A DNA stretch of 64,000 bases from an uncultured Rhodoblastus sp. (GCF_903903185.1 NZ_CAIUXT010000074.1:26949-90948), one strand, 5' to 3'; counted from the first letter of the stretch, positions 9,522 to 18,610 are shown. A program made the numbers and translations. The notes: generated by a model not told the origin, from the sequence alone.

Positions 9522-10640
9522 TCAAAGATCTGTTGCTCCGCCCGCCTCGGGTTGCGGACCGGAGGGCTTCGATTCGTCGGCGTCGAGCCAGGTTGAAATC
9601 AGCTCCCAGGTCACGGCGAGGACGATCGGGCCCAGAAAGAGCCCGGTGACGCCGTAGGAGAGCGTCCCGCCGATGACGCCGAACAGGATGACGATCAGCG
9701 GGGTCGAGATCCCTCGAGTCATGACCAGCGGTTTTAGAATATTGTCGATGACATTGACCGGGAGCATGTAGAGCGTGAACAGCAATGCCGATTTTGTGTC
9801 CAACGCCATCCACGCCCAGCCCATCACCGGGAGTATGATCACCGCCCCCCCGATCTGCACGATCCCCAGCACCAGCACCGCCGTGGTCAGCAACGTCGCG
9901 CCGGGAACGCCGGCTACCGTGAACCCGATGCCGGCGAGTGTCGCCTGCAACGCGGATACGCCGACCACACCGCGCGCGACGGTGCGGATCGTGGCGCCGG
10001 TCATGCTGACGAATTTGTCGCCCCGCTCGGGCGAGAGCCGCCGGGCGACCGACCGGACCGATTCCACCATTTTGGGCGCCGGCGCGAACAAGAACCCGGC
10101 AACGCAGATGGCGGCGAACAGCCGCAGCGCGCCGGCCCCCGCGCCGGCGGCGATGGCGAGCAGTCCCGACGCGGCCGAATGCAGCTGCGGAGCGACCTTC
10201 GCCGCCGCCGCCTTCAGGTTGGTCGACGCCAGCATCCAGAATTCATAGAGCGGCCCGCCGATCAGCGGCCATGACTTGATCTCGGCCGGCGGCGGCGAAA
10301 AGATTTTGGGATCGACCCAGTCCGAAAGCAGCCGAAGCGAATCGACCAGCCCCCCGATCAGCCACAACGCCGGCCCGACGACAACCACGAGGCAAATGAA
10401 GGTCAGCAGGGCGGCGGCCAACTTCCTGCGTCCTCCGAGCGCGGAGGCGAGCCTTTCATAGGCGGGATAAAGCGCGACGGCGAGAATCACGCTCCAGGCG
10501 ACGATCGTCAGAAAGGGCTGAACCAGCGTGAACGACCAATAGGCGAAGGCGCCGATGGCGCAAAACCTGAGAATCCAGTCGATGGAGACGGGTGGAGCGC
10601 TTTTCGACGCGCTATCCCGACGATTGGCTTGATAAGACAT
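9522..10640 (-). CDS. AI-2E family (PerM/TqsA-like) transporter
   Basis: The 372-residue integral membrane protein has about seven to eight helices, starting with IGAFAYWSFTLVQPFLTIV. The conserved C-terminal core contains the stretch GVIGGTLSYGVTGLFLGPIVLA, typical of the AI-2E/DUF20 superfamily. Some family members export autoinducer-2 and others are Na+/H+ antiporters or of unknown function, so the substrate is open. The ATG at 10640 is preferred over an in-frame TTG seven codons earlier because a G-rich ribosome site precedes it. It is followed downstream, convergently, by the autotransporter gene. Confidence 0.85.
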   Translation of the reverse strand: MSYQANRRDSASKSAPPVSIDWILRFCAIGAFAYWSFTLVQPFLTIVAWSVILAVALYPAYERLASALGGRRKLAAALLTFICLVVVVGPALWLIGGLVDSLRLLSDWVDPKIFSPPPAEIKSWPLIGGPLYEFWMLASTNLKAAAAKVAPQLHSAASGLLAIAAGAGAGALRLFAAICVAGFLFAPAPKMVESVRSVARRLSPERGDKFVSMTGATIRTVARGVVGVSALQATLAGIGFTVAGVPGATLLTTAVLVLGIVQIGGAVIILPVMGWAWMALDTKSALLFTLYMLPVNVIDNILKPLVMTRGISTPLIVILFGVIGGTLSYGVTGLFLGPIVLAVTWELISTWLDADESKPSGPQPEAGGATDL

Positions 10641-10679
10641 GCGCGCCCCCGAAACCCGCAAAAGATGAGCTTAACAAGC

Positions 10680-11687
10680 TCAACCCCTTATGCCGACGCG
10701 CAGACCGGGCGACGGGCGTTCCTGCAACACTTCGCGGCGGAAGCGGAACAGCGCCGCCGGGCGCCCGCCGGTGGCGTGCGACATTTCACCGGTCGCCTCG
10801 ACCACGGCGGCGGCTTCGACGAGACGGCGGAAATTCTGCTTGTGCAGATGGCGCCCCGATATGGCCTCGACCGTGGTTTGCAGCGCGGTCAGGGTGAAAC
10901 TTTCCGGCATGAGTTCGAAAATCACCGGGCGATATTTCATCTTGGCGCGCAGCCGGCCCATGGCGGTGGCGAGGATGCGGCGATGGTCGGCCTGCATGGA
11001 CTCCCCCAGCGGCGGCCAGTTGGCGACGCCCGGCGCCGGTTCGCGCCCGTCGCGCGCGCTTTCCTCGACCAGTCCGGCCTCGTAGAGCAATTCATAGCGG
11101 TCGAGCACGTTGTCCTCGTCGAAACGGTCGCCCTCCTCGCCGAATAATTGCCGCATCCGCTCGATCCGGGTCAGACCGCGCCGGTGCGTCGAGGCGCCGG
11201 CGTCGCGCCCGCGCTCGACGAAAGCGCGCAAGCCCGGCATGATGGTCGAGTCGATCAAGGCGGGGCGGCCGTTGCGCCAGTCCTCCCAGGGGAAGAAGCG
11301 ATACCATTCGCGAAAGCCCGCGCCCGGCGCCGTGGCGAGATCCTCGCGCAAAAGCCGGGTCAGCGCCAGATAGCCGACCGATACTTCATGCGGATCGCGG
11401 CTGCCGGCGCGGCTTTGGCGGCCCCGGTCGCCGAATGTATAAAGCTGTTCGACATAGCCGACCGGCACGCCGGTCTGTTCGGCCACCCAGGCGCGCAGGC
11501 CCATCTCGAAAGTGCGGTGATGGAGCGGATCGAAGGGACCGGATGGCAAGGCCGCGCCGGCGCCGCGCAAATCCCTGCCGTCGGCGCCGCGCGCCACCAG
11601 AATCAGCGGCGTGTCGCCGCGCACCGCGACAATGGCCGCCGTCAGGCCGATTTCGACGGCGATCGAAGGATGGGGTAAGTCTTTCAT
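10680..11687 (-). CDS. Nudix-related transcriptional regulator (COG4111, NrtR-like)
   Basis: The 335-residue protein has an N-terminal Nudix-like domain with the segment PSGPFDPLHHRTFEMGLRAW in place of a functional Nudix box; the catalytic R-E-x-x-E-E signature is not intact. The C-terminal part (LTALQTTVEAISGRHLHKQN, then GGRPAALFRFRREV) is a winged helix like that of NrtR NAD-metabolism regulators. Alphaproteobacterial members of COG4111 have been labelled NAD regulator. The ATG at 11687 overlaps the stop of the upstream phosphatase gene by 4 bases. It is the last gene of the tag-HD-phosphatase operon. Ligand and DNA targets are unknown; regulation of NAD metabolism is recalled from family annotation, not shown here. 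Confidence 0.8.
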   Translation of the reverse strand: MKDLPHPSIAVEIGLTAAIVAVRGDTPLILVARGADGRDLRGAGAALPSGPFDPLHHRTFEMGLRAWVAEQTGVPVGYVEQLYTFGDRGRQSRAGSRDPHEVSVGYLALTRLLREDLATAPGAGFREWYRFFPWEDWRNGRPALIDSTIMPGLRAFVERGRDAGASTHRRGLTRIERMRQLFGEEGDRFDEDNVLDRYELLYEAGLVEESARDGREPAPGVANWPPLGESMQADHRRILATAMGRLRAKMKYRPVIFELMPESFTLTALQTTVEAISGRHLHKQNFRRLVEAAAVVEATGEMSHATGGRPAALFRFRREVLQERPSPGLRVGIRG

Positions 11688-12193
11688 GCCGTCTCCATCC
11701 AGAAAACCTCGCCCTCGAAACAATCCGCGCCGCGCCCGATCGACTCGATCGCGGCCACCATCCGGCCATCGCGCGACAATAGCGCGTCGGCGAGTTCCAC
11801 CAGCCGCTTGTTTGGCGTGGCGGACGGCGAAAGCCGTCGCAAATTGCGCGCGATCTCGATTTCCGGCGCAGCTTCGAGCGCGCAGAGCCCGATGAAAGCC
11901 GCCGCCGGCGAACGGCTGACCCCGGCATAGCAATGCACGACCAGCGGCCGGGCGCGGTCCCAGTTTTGGAAAAAGGCGATCAGGCTTTCGACATGCCGGC
12001 TTTCGGGCAGCACCTGCCCGGCCATTGGCGCAACGATGTCGGACAGGCCGATCGCCAGATGGCGGTCGCGCGCGATCGCCGCCAGCCGGGGCGCCCGATA
12101 GGGCGGGCTGAGCAGCGACACCAGCGAATCGGCCCCGCATTGCGCGACCACCTGCTCGACCCGGCTCAAAGGGCAGACATAGACGAGGCCCAT
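11684..12193 (-). CDS. Tyrosine/dual-specificity phosphatase-like protein
   Basis: The 169-residue protein carries the cysteine phosphatase signature VVHCYAGVSRS: nucleophile Cys88 and phosphate-binding Arg94 in a C-x5-R loop. A candidate general acid is Asp52. The size and single compact domain match small bacterial protein tyrosine phosphatases of the cyclin-dependent-inhibitor/dual-specificity fold. It sits between an HD hydrolase gene, whose stop immediately precedes its start, and the Nudix-related regulator, which it overlaps by 4 bases. The operon context suggests a phosphorylated nucleotide or small molecule as substrate as readily as a protein; the sequence does not decide. Confidence 0.82.
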   Translation of the reverse strand: MGLVYVCPLSRVEQVVAQCGADSLVSLLSPPYRAPRLAAIARDRHLAIGLSDIVAPMAGQVLPESRHVESLIAFFQNWDRARPLVVHCYAGVSRSPAAAFIGLCALEAAPEIEIARNLRRLSPSATPNKRLVELADALLSRDGRMVAAIESIGRGADCFEGEVFWMETA

Positions 12194-12793
12194 TCACCGC
12201 CCCCCGTCGAAATCTTGGAAGCGGCGCAGAAAAATCGCCTGCGCCGCTTCCGGCGGCATTGGCGCCAGCAGGGTTTTCAGACGATTCGGCTCGATGTCCG
12301 GGGCGCCGAACAGCCGCGCCGCCTCGTCGGCGTCGAATCCGGCGTAAAGCGTGGCCTCGAAATAGGCCGAAATGCGGTCGGCCCGTTTGGTCAGGCGGCG
12401 CAGCGCCGGCGCGGGCTCGGGATTGAGCGAGAACCGCAGCAGGATGGCGCGCTCCAGCCGCGCCTCGAACTCGCGGTAGGCCTCGCCGAGCGCCGCCTTG
12501 AACGGCGAGATCATGTCGCCGATGACATATTCCGGCGCATCGTGCAGCAGCGCGAACAGCCGCCAGCGCGCAGGGGCGGCGGGATCGAGCAGGCCGAGCA
12601 CTTCCGCGACCAGCACGGAATGCTGCGCCACCGAGAAAATCACCCCGCCCCGCGTCTGGCCGTTCCAGCGCGCGACGCGGGCGAGGCCATGGGCGATATC
12701 CTCGATCTCCACGTCGAGCGGCGACGGATTCAAGATGTCGAGCCGACGCCCGGAGAGCATCCGTTGCCAGGCGCGCGGGCTTTTGCCGTTCAT
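12194..12793 (-). CDS. HD-domain phosphohydrolase (YfbR-like)
   Basis: The 199-residue protein has metal-binding HD motifs: His58 in VAQHSV, His84-Asp85 in LLHDAPEY and a following acidic IGD motif. A YfbR-type nucleotidase would show this order of residues, so dephosphorylation of a nucleotide is plausible. The protein opens with SPRAWQRMLSGRRLDILNPS, a segment common in alphaproteobacterial HD hydrolases. Its start overlaps the stop of tag by 4 bases and it abuts the phosphatase gene with no gap, so all four genes here are probably co-translated. Confidence 0.85.
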   Translation of the reverse strand: MNGKSPRAWQRMLSGRRLDILNPSPLDVEIEDIAHGLARVARWNGQTRGGVIFSVAQHSVLVAEVLGLLDPAAPARWRLFALLHDAPEYVIGDMISPFKAALGEAYREFEARLERAILLRFSLNPEPAPALRRLTKRADRISAYFEATLYAGFDADEAARLFGAPDIEPNRLKTLLAPMPPEAAQAIFLRRFQDFDGGR

Positions 12794-13419
12794 CCGCGCC
12801 CCGTCTTTTGGTAAGCGAGCTGACAGGCCTCATGTCTATGGCAATCGACGAGGTGGTCGTTGACCATGCCGACCGCCTGCATGAAGGCGTAGACGATGGT
12901 CGGGCCGCAGAATTTGAAGCCGCGCTGCTTGAGATCGCGCGCCATTTTTTGGGAGGTTTCGGTCAGGGCCGGGACTTCCTCCATCGCGCGAAAGGCGTTG
13001 ACGATGGGCCGCCCCTCGACAAAATCCCAGATATAGCCGGAAAAACCCCGGTCGGCCTCGATGTCGAGATAAAGCCGCGCCGCGCCGACGGCGCCGAGGA
13101 TCTTGGCGCGGTTGCGGACGATGCCGGCGTCCTGCATCAGAAGCGCGATTTTGGCTTCGTCATAGGCGGCGATTTTCCGCGCGTCGAAACCATCGAAGGC
13201 GGCGCGGAAATTGTCGCGCTTGCGCAGGATGGAAATCCACGACAGGCCGGCCTGAAACCCATCGAGCAGCAGCTTTTCGAACAAGGCGCGCGAGTCGAAT
13301 TCGGCCACGCCCCATTCCTCGTCATGATAGGCAAGGTAGGCCGGATCGCAGCCCGGCCAGGGGCAGCGATGCAGCCCGTCGGGATGTTCCCGAACGATTC
13401 GTTTCGGCGCGTCGGTCAT
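12790..13419 (-). CDS. tag: DNA-3-methyladenine glycosylase I
   Basis: The 209-residue protein has the Tag signature HRCPWPGCDPAYLAYHDEEW. The zinc ligands expected for the family are present: Cys19 and His32 near the N-terminus and a His/Cys pair at about 194-199 (CHRHEAC). The central block LFEKLLLDGFQAGLSWISIL forms the helix-hairpin-helix glycosylase core. The enzyme removes 3-methyladenine from alkylated DNA, starting base excision repair. It is the first gene of a four-gene minus-strand operon with HD hydrolase, phosphatase and Nudix-related regulator genes. Confidence 0.95.
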   Translation of the reverse strand: MTDAPKRIVREHPDGLHRCPWPGCDPAYLAYHDEEWGVAEFDSRALFEKLLLDGFQAGLSWISILRKRDNFRAAFDGFDARKIAAYDEAKIALLMQDAGIVRNRAKILGAVGAARLYLDIEADRGFSGYIWDFVEGRPIVNAFRAMEEVPALTETSQKMARDLKQRGFKFCGPTIVYAFMQAVGMVNDHLVDCHRHEACQLAYQKTGRG

Positions 13420-13514
13420 GCGCCAGATTTAGCCAATCCGGAGGGTTCCGCCAATGGCGCCCTGCGGCGCGCCAGCGCGTCGAGCGACTTTCGGGCCAGA
13501 AAATCGCCGCCCGA

Positions 13515-14342
13515 TCACATCAGCCGCAGCCGCGTCTCGCCGCTGACCAGGACCTGGCCGGTCTGCGCCGCTTCTTCGGCGCGGTCGAGGCGCAACAGCG
13601 CCAGGCCGCGCGCGCCGGCGCTCGATCCCATCACGCCGACACGCAGATCGCCAGCCATGACGGCGGCGCCGGGCGTCGCCGGGGCGCCTTCGAGAGTGAC
13701 CTTGATCACCCGGTTGCGGGTCAAGCCGCGATATTGCATCCGCGCCACCACTTCCTGCCCGACGAAACAGCCTTTCTTGAAATCGACGCCATTGAGCTGG
13801 TCCATGTCGGCCTCATGCGGAAAGGCGTCGCCATAGACGAAATCGACGCCGCCCTCGGGAACGCCAAGCGCAATGCGATGCGCGTCATAAGCGGCGATTC
13901 CGGCGTCGCCGCCAAAGGTCAGCATCACCGCTGCGATGTCGGCAGCCGGCGCGACGAGGCGCGCGCCCATGTCGGGATGGCGGCTGTCCTGCGCGCCCTC
14001 GGCGACGACGCCGCCATAAAGCGCGATCACGCCAAGCGACTCGCTGAGGTCGGCGATCTCGACCTTCGCCCGCAATTTATACATCGACAGGCGCTTGACC
14101 AGTTCCGGGATTTTCTCGCGCTTGACGTCGAGCAGAATGGCGTCGGGCCCATTGGCGCAAGAATTGGCGGTCATCAGAAAATCGAACAGGATCTTGCCCT
14201 GTGGCGTCAACAGCGCCGCCCAGCGCGCCTCGTCGGCGCCGAGCGTCACGACATTGCCGGTGACCAGCCCTTGCAGGAAGGCGCGCGCTTCCGCTCCGCC
14301 GACGCGAACGATACCACGATCCGACAAATAAGACGCTTTCAT
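13515..14342 (-). CDS. ygfZ: YgfZ/GcvT-family folate-binding protein
   Basis: The 275-residue protein has the family hallmark KKGCFVGQEVVARMQYRG at about residues 187-204, containing the conserved Cys of the K-G-C-x-x-G-Q-E motif. The N-terminal LQGLVTGNV segment resembles the GcvT/YgfZ folate-binding fold. YgfZ proteins use tetrahydrofolate and help assemble or repair particular iron-sulfur enzymes such as MiaB. The ATG at 14342 begins the conserved sequence; the frame stays open further upstream but that part overlaps the divergent dihydroorotase gene and looks non-coding. It is transcribed divergently from pyrC with a 162-base gap. Confidence 0.9.
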   Translation of the reverse strand: MKASYLSDRGIVRVGGAEARAFLQGLVTGNVVTLGADEARWAALLTPQGKILFDFLMTANSCANGPDAILLDVKREKIPELVKRLSMYKLRAKVEIADLSESLGVIALYGGVVAEGAQDSRHPDMGARLVAPAADIAAVMLTFGGDAGIAAYDAHRIALGVPEGGVDFVYGDAFPHEADMDQLNGVDFKKGCFVGQEVVARMQYRGLTRNRVIKVTLEGAPATPGAAVMAGDLRVGVMGSSAGARGLALLRLDRAEEAAQTGQVLVSGETRLRLM

Positions 14343-14504
14343 GCCATTCCCCGTCGTCCGCCGGCCCGACGAGGTCCTGCCTCCGGCCTGTTCCGCCCCT
14401 GTTCCAGCCAATCCGCCCATTGTTTCATGGCGAAAGCCGTTATGATAACGCATGCATGCAAGCTTCGGTCCGTAGCCGCGGCAAAATTTCCGGAAAAAGC
14501 CTCC

Positions 14505-15833
14505 ATGACTGCGAAAAATTTCGATTTCATCCTGCGCGGCGGCCTGGTGGTCAATCACGACGGCGTCGGCCCGCGCGACATCGGCATTCGGGCTGAAACC
14601 ATCGCCGCCATCGGCGACCTGTCGCTGGCGAGCGCCGGAACGACCATCGATTGCGACGGCCTGCATATCCTGCCGGGCGTCATCGACACCCAGGTGCATT
14701 TCCGCGAGCCGGGGCCCACCCACAAGGAAGATCTCGAAACCGGCTCGCGCGCCGCCGTGCTTGGCGGCGTCGTCGGCGTGTTCGAAATGCCCAATACCAA
14801 TCCTTTGACCACGACGCCGGAAGCGCTGGCCGATAAAGTGGCCCGGGCGACCGGGCGGATGCACTGCGATTTCGCCTTCTATGTTGGCGGCACCCATGAA
14901 AACGCCAAAGATATCGCGGAGCTGGAGCGCCTGCCCGGCGCCGCCGGCATCAAGGTCTTCATGGGGTCGTCCACCGGTTCGCTGCTGGTCGCCGACGACG
15001 CCGGCGTGACCGAAATCCTGCGTCATGCGCGCCGCCGCGCCGCCTTCCACAGCGAGGACGAATTTCGCCTGATCGAACGCATGGGCGAGCGCGTCCCCGG
15101 CGATCCCGCCTCGCATCCGGTCTGGCGCGACGTCGAGACCGCGATGGCCTGCACCCGGCGTCTCATCGCCATCGCCCGCGCGCAGCGCGCGCGCATCCAC
15201 GTGCTGCATGTCTCGACCGGCGAAGAGATCGAGTTATTGAGCCGGCACAAGGACATAGCCAGCGTCGAGGTGACGCCGCACCACCTCACCCTGTCGGCGG
15301 ACGACTACGCGACTTTGGGGACGAAAATCCAGATGAACCCGCCGGTGCGCGACAAGAGCCATCGCGAGATCCTCTGGCGGGGGCTCGACCAGGGCGTCGT
15401 CGATGTGATCGGCTCCGACCATGCGCCGCATACGCTGGAGGAAAAGGCGAGAGCCTATCCCGACAGCCCCTCCGGCATGACCGGGGCGCAGACGCTTGTG
15501 CCGATCATGCTCGACCATGTCGCGGCGGGGCGGCTGACGCTGCAACGCTTCGTCGATCTGACCAGCGCCGGCCCGGCCCGGCTGTTCCAGATCGCGCGCA
15601 AGGGGCGCATCGCGGTCGGCTTCGACGCCGACCTGACCATCGTCGATCTGAAGCGGCGCGAAACCATAAGAAACAGCTGGATCGCCTCGCGCTGCGGCTG
15701 GACCCCCTATCACGGCAAGCAAGTGACAGGCTGGCCGGTGGGGACCTTCGTGCGCGGCGCCCGGGTAATGTGGGAGGGCGAGGTCTTGGCGCCCTCGACG
15801 GGCCAGCCGATCCGCTTTCTGGAGGCTTTGTGA
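14505..15833 (+). CDS. pyrC: Dihydroorotase, alphaproteobacterial type
   Basis: The 442-residue amidohydrolase catalyses ring closure of carbamoyl aspartate in pyrimidine synthesis. The first metal motif reads DTQVHFREPG at 61-70, with Gln63 where most homologues have His; alphaproteobacterial dihydroorotases commonly carry DTQVH. Lys150 in GIKVFMGSSTG is the probable carboxylated bridging lysine. Later metal and substrate motifs are HVLHVST, TPHHLTLS and GSDHAPHT. The ATG at 14505 precedes the conserved start FDFILRGGLVV; the long in-frame extension upstream is antisense to ygfZ and is not used. Its stop codon forms part of a hairpin shared with the convergent gene. Confidence 0.93.
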   Translation: MTAKNFDFILRGGLVVNHDGVGPRDIGIRAETIAAIGDLSLASAGTTIDCDGLHILPGVIDTQVHFREPGPTHKEDLETGSRAAVLGGVVGVFEMPNTNPLTTTPEALADKVARATGRMHCDFAFYVGGTHENAKDIAELERLPGAAGIKVFMGSSTGSLLVADDAGVTEILRHARRRAAFHSEDEFRLIERMGERVPGDPASHPVWRDVETAMACTRRLIAIARAQRARIHVLHVSTGEEIELLSRHKDIASVEVTPHHLTLSADDYATLGTKIQMNPPVRDKSHREILWRGLDQGVVDVIGSDHAPHTLEEKARAYPDSPSGMTGAQTLVPIMLDHVAAGRLTLQRFVDLTSAGPARLFQIARKGRIAVGFDADLTIVDLKRRETIRNSWIASRCGWTPYHGKQVTGWPVGTFVRGARVMWEGEVLAPSTGQPIRFLEAL

Positions 15834-15851
15834 CGCCGCCGCCCGGCGTCA
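15831..15851. terminator. Hairpin joining two convergent stop codons
   Basis: A 7-bp perfect inverted repeat (TGACGCC, loop GCCGCCC, GGCGTCA) begins with the TGA of pyrC and ends with the complement of the TGA of the convergent gene at 15849. It could act as a bidirectional terminator or as an mRNA 3'-end stabiliser. There is no T-run on either side, so intrinsic termination would be weak. Confidence 0.45.
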
Positions 15852-16217
15852 GTCCTTTGGCGGCTTGCGGCATACCCGCAGGTAGGGGTGCTGGAAATCC
15901 CAGGTGCTGATCGGGACGCGTTTCCTGAAGACGCAGTTCTGCTTGCCGGCATGATCGGCATAGACCGTCATTTCATGCAACTGGTCGGCGTCGCGCCAGT
16001 TTCTCTCCAGATAGCCGTTTGGATCGTATTTATACAGACCCGAGGTCCAGTAGGAACCGGGGTCAATGGGGCCGGGATCGACATCCCAATAGGCCGTGCC
16101 ATTGGCGTAGCGCATTTTTTGCGCCTGCGCCGGCGATGTCAACGCCCAGCTTGCGAAGACGGCGAGCGCCACAACGCCGGCCAACTGAATTTTCAAAAGC
16201 CAAGCCTGATGATTCAT
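15849..16217 (-). CDS. Small secreted protein of unknown function
   Basis: The 122-residue protein has a signal peptide of about 33 residues ending A-Q-A-Q. The mature part is rich in Tyr, Trp and Asp (KMRYANGTAYWDVDPGPIDP) and has two cysteines near the C-terminus (QNCVFRKR, LRVCRKPP) that could form a disulfide. The ATG at 16217 has an AAGGAG ribosome site 7 bases upstream; the frame upstream of it lacks protein character. I do not recognise the family. It lies convergent to pyrC and downstream of the penicillin-binding protein gene in the same orientation after about 100 bp. Confidence 0.75.
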   Translation of the reverse strand: MNHQAWLLKIQLAGVVALAVFASWALTSPAQAQKMRYANGTAYWDVDPGPIDPGSYWTSGLYKYDPNGYLERNWRDADQLHEMTVYADHAGKQNCVFRKRVPISTWDFQHPYLRVCRKPPKD

Positions 16218-16321
16218 GCGATCGGCTCCTTGTCGCCGCGCCCGCCGACGGCGCCATGCCCGCATCCATTGCATATAGGCAAAAATTGCGGCGGCGCGAG
16301 ACCCGATCGAAGAACAACGCT

Positions 16322-18535
16322 TCAGAATTTTTGTCCGAACAGCTGTTCGAAAAAATTGCCGCTTTCCGCGGCCGGACGCGGGCGGCGGCCCGGCGGCGAA
16401 TTGGGAATGTTTTCCGGCGGCGTCGGCTCGTCGTCGCGTTCGGGCGCATCGGCCACGACCCGGCCGGGACCATTGATCGCCATCGGCGCGCCGGGATTTG
16501 ACGTGTCCATATGGACGGCGGCCAGACGCGGCGGCGCGGCGGGCGGCGGCGTCGGCTGCGGCCAAAGCGACGCCGCCAGCCCCGCCGCCAGACTTTCGCT
16601 GCGCCAGCCCCCCGTCGGCAGGCCGGCGACGACCATTCCCTTCAACGCCTCGCGCATGTAGCGCGACCAGATTTCGACCGGCAGATTGGCGCCCGAGGCT
16701 TTTTTGGTCGGCGCATTATCGTCGTTGCCGAGCCAGACGCCGGTGACGAGCTGGCTGGTGTAGCCGACGAACCAGGCGTCGCGGTAATCCTGGCTGGTGC
16801 CGGTTTTCCCCGCCGCCTCCCAGCCCGGCAGGTCGGCTTTCTTGCCGGTGCCGATGGTCAGGGTCTGCTCCAGCATGGCGTTCATCATCGCCACATATTG
16901 CGGATCGACGACGCGCCCGTTGCTTGAGCCTTTTCGCGCGTAAAGCAGCTTGCCGTCCGCCGTCCGCACCTTGGTGACGATGTGCGGCTGCACGCCGATG
17001 CCGCCATTGGCGAAGGGGACGTAGGACGAAACCAGCTCCAGCGGCGTGACCTCGGAAGTGCCGAGCGCGATCGAGGCGTTGGGCTGCATTTCCGAGACGA
17101 TTCCGAGCCGATGCGCGGTCTGGATCACCGCGCGCGGACCGACCTCCCGCCCCAGCCGCACCGACACCGTATTGAGCGAGAGAGCCAGCGCCGTGGTGAG
17201 GTTGACCGGGCCCAGGTATTTATGGGTGGAATTTTCCGGCCGCCAGCCGTTCACATCGATGGGCGCGTCGTCGCGCACACTGTCGGGCGTCAGGCCATGT
17301 TCGAGCGCGGTCAGGTAGACGAAGGGCTTGAAGGCGGAGCCGGGCTGGCGCCGCGCCGAGACCGCGCGGTCAAACTGGCTGTCCTCGTAATCGCGCCCGC
17401 CGATCAGCGCGCGGATGGCGCCGGCGCTGTCGAGCGAGACCAGCGCGCCTTGCGCCACGCCATATTTCCCGCCCTGCCGGTTGAGCACATCGACGAGCGC
17501 GCGTTCGGCGGCGGCCTGCATCGCCGGATCGATGGTCGAGGTCACGACAATATCCTCGTCGATGGCGCCGATGGTGTCGTCGAGCACGTCCATGACGTAG
17601 TCGGCGGCGTAATTGAGCGAGCCGCCGGCTTTCGCGCGCACCGCATGGGCCGGGTGGGACAAGGCCACCTGCGCCATGGCCTCGGTGATATGGCCCTCCT
17701 GCGCCATGGCGGCGACGACCTGGTTGGCGCGCTCGACCGCCGCAGGCTCATTATGATTGGGCGCTAGCTTGCTCGGCGCCTTCATCAGGCCGGCCAGCAT
17801 CGCCGACTCGGGCAGGGTGGCGAGCCTGGCCGAATGGCCGAAATATTTCTGCGCCGCCGCATCGACGCCATAGGCGCCCGAGCCGAAATAGACGCGGTTG
17901 AGGTAGAGTTCGAGAATCTGGTCCTTGGAATAGCGATGCTCCAGCCAGAGCGCCAGAATGGCCTCCTGAATCTTGCGCGAGACCGTGCGCTCCTGAGTCA
18001 GGAACAGGTTTTTCGCCAATTGCTGGGTCAGGGTCGAGCCGCCCTGGACGCCGCCCCGCCCGAGCGCGTTGCGAAACAGGGCGCGGACAACCCCGACCGG
18101 ATCGAGGCCCCAGTGGCTGTAGAAGCGGCGGTCCTCGATGGCGACGAAGGCTTTCGGCAGATAGGGGGGCAGGTCCTGCAGGCGGATCGCCGCCCCGCCG
18201 GTGTCGCCGCGATTGGCGAGCAGGGAGCCGTCGACGCCGAGCACGGCGATATTGGGCGGGCGCTTGGGCACTGCGAGATGGTCGATATGGGGCAGTTGCG
18301 AACCGTAATAAATGACCATCCCGCCGGCTCCGATCAGGCCCCAGACGGCAAGGACGAAGCCCCAATAGACCAGCCGGCCGAGGCCGAAACCCTTTTTGCC
18401 GCGCGCCGGCTTTTCGGTTCTTTGGGCTCGTCTCGGACCGCGCGGCTCCGCCTCGACGCGCGGCGCGCGGCCGGAATCGGCTCGGGCGGCAAAGCCAGGC
18501 TCGATTCGCTCGCCGCCCGATTTCTTTCGCGCCAT
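16322..18535 (-). CDS. Class A penicillin-binding protein (PBP1A family)
   Basis: The 737-residue bifunctional peptidoglycan synthase has a basic cytoplasmic N-terminus, one transmembrane helix at about 53-77 and a GT51 glycosyltransferase domain with the catalytic Glu134 in AIEDRRFYSHWG. The GGSTLTQQLAKNLFL motif follows. The transpeptidase domain has the nucleophile Ser400 in SAFKPF and the KTGTSQDYRDAWF box. The C-terminus is proline-rich. The ATG at 18535 is chosen because it starts the conserved basic tail; an in-frame TTG at 18595 would add 20 residues. It is divergent from dnaN, with a CtrA-like site between them. Confidence 0.93.
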   Translation of the reverse strand: MARKKSGGERIEPGFAARADSGRAPRVEAEPRGPRRAQRTEKPARGKKGFGLGRLVYWGFVLAVWGLIGAGGMVIYYGSQLPHIDHLAVPKRPPNIAVLGVDGSLLANRGDTGGAAIRLQDLPPYLPKAFVAIEDRRFYSHWGLDPVGVVRALFRNALGRGGVQGGSTLTQQLAKNLFLTQERTVSRKIQEAILALWLEHRYSKDQILELYLNRVYFGSGAYGVDAAAQKYFGHSARLATLPESAMLAGLMKAPSKLAPNHNEPAAVERANQVVAAMAQEGHITEAMAQVALSHPAHAVRAKAGGSLNYAADYVMDVLDDTIGAIDEDIVVTSTIDPAMQAAAERALVDVLNRQGGKYGVAQGALVSLDSAGAIRALIGGRDYEDSQFDRAVSARRQPGSAFKPFVYLTALEHGLTPDSVRDDAPIDVNGWRPENSTHKYLGPVNLTTALALSLNTVSVRLGREVGPRAVIQTAHRLGIVSEMQPNASIALGTSEVTPLELVSSYVPFANGGIGVQPHIVTKVRTADGKLLYARKGSSNGRVVDPQYVAMMNAMLEQTLTIGTGKKADLPGWEAAGKTGTSQDYRDAWFVGYTSQLVTGVWLGNDDNAPTKKASGANLPVEIWSRYMREALKGMVVAGLPTGGWRSESLAAGLAASLWPQPTPPPAAPPRLAAVHMDTSNPGAPMAINGPGRVVADAPERDDEPTPPENIPNSPPGRRPRPAAESGNFFEQLFGQKF

Positions 18536-18610
18536 GATGCCGCTGTCCGAGTCTGTAAGGTGAGGAGCATGGAGAAGTGAAAGGCGTGTTTTCAATTTAA
18601 AGGGGGCGAA

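Noticed and set aside
10680..12833. A single 717-codon minus-strand protein spanning several genes
   Set aside because: The upstream part is an out-of-frame shadow of the HD hydrolase and phosphatase genes; only the part from 11687 matches a known family.
13734..14504. N-terminal extension of dihydroorotase back to 13734
   Set aside because: The extension is antisense to ygfZ and lacks family conservation; the ATG at 14505 gives the normal family start.
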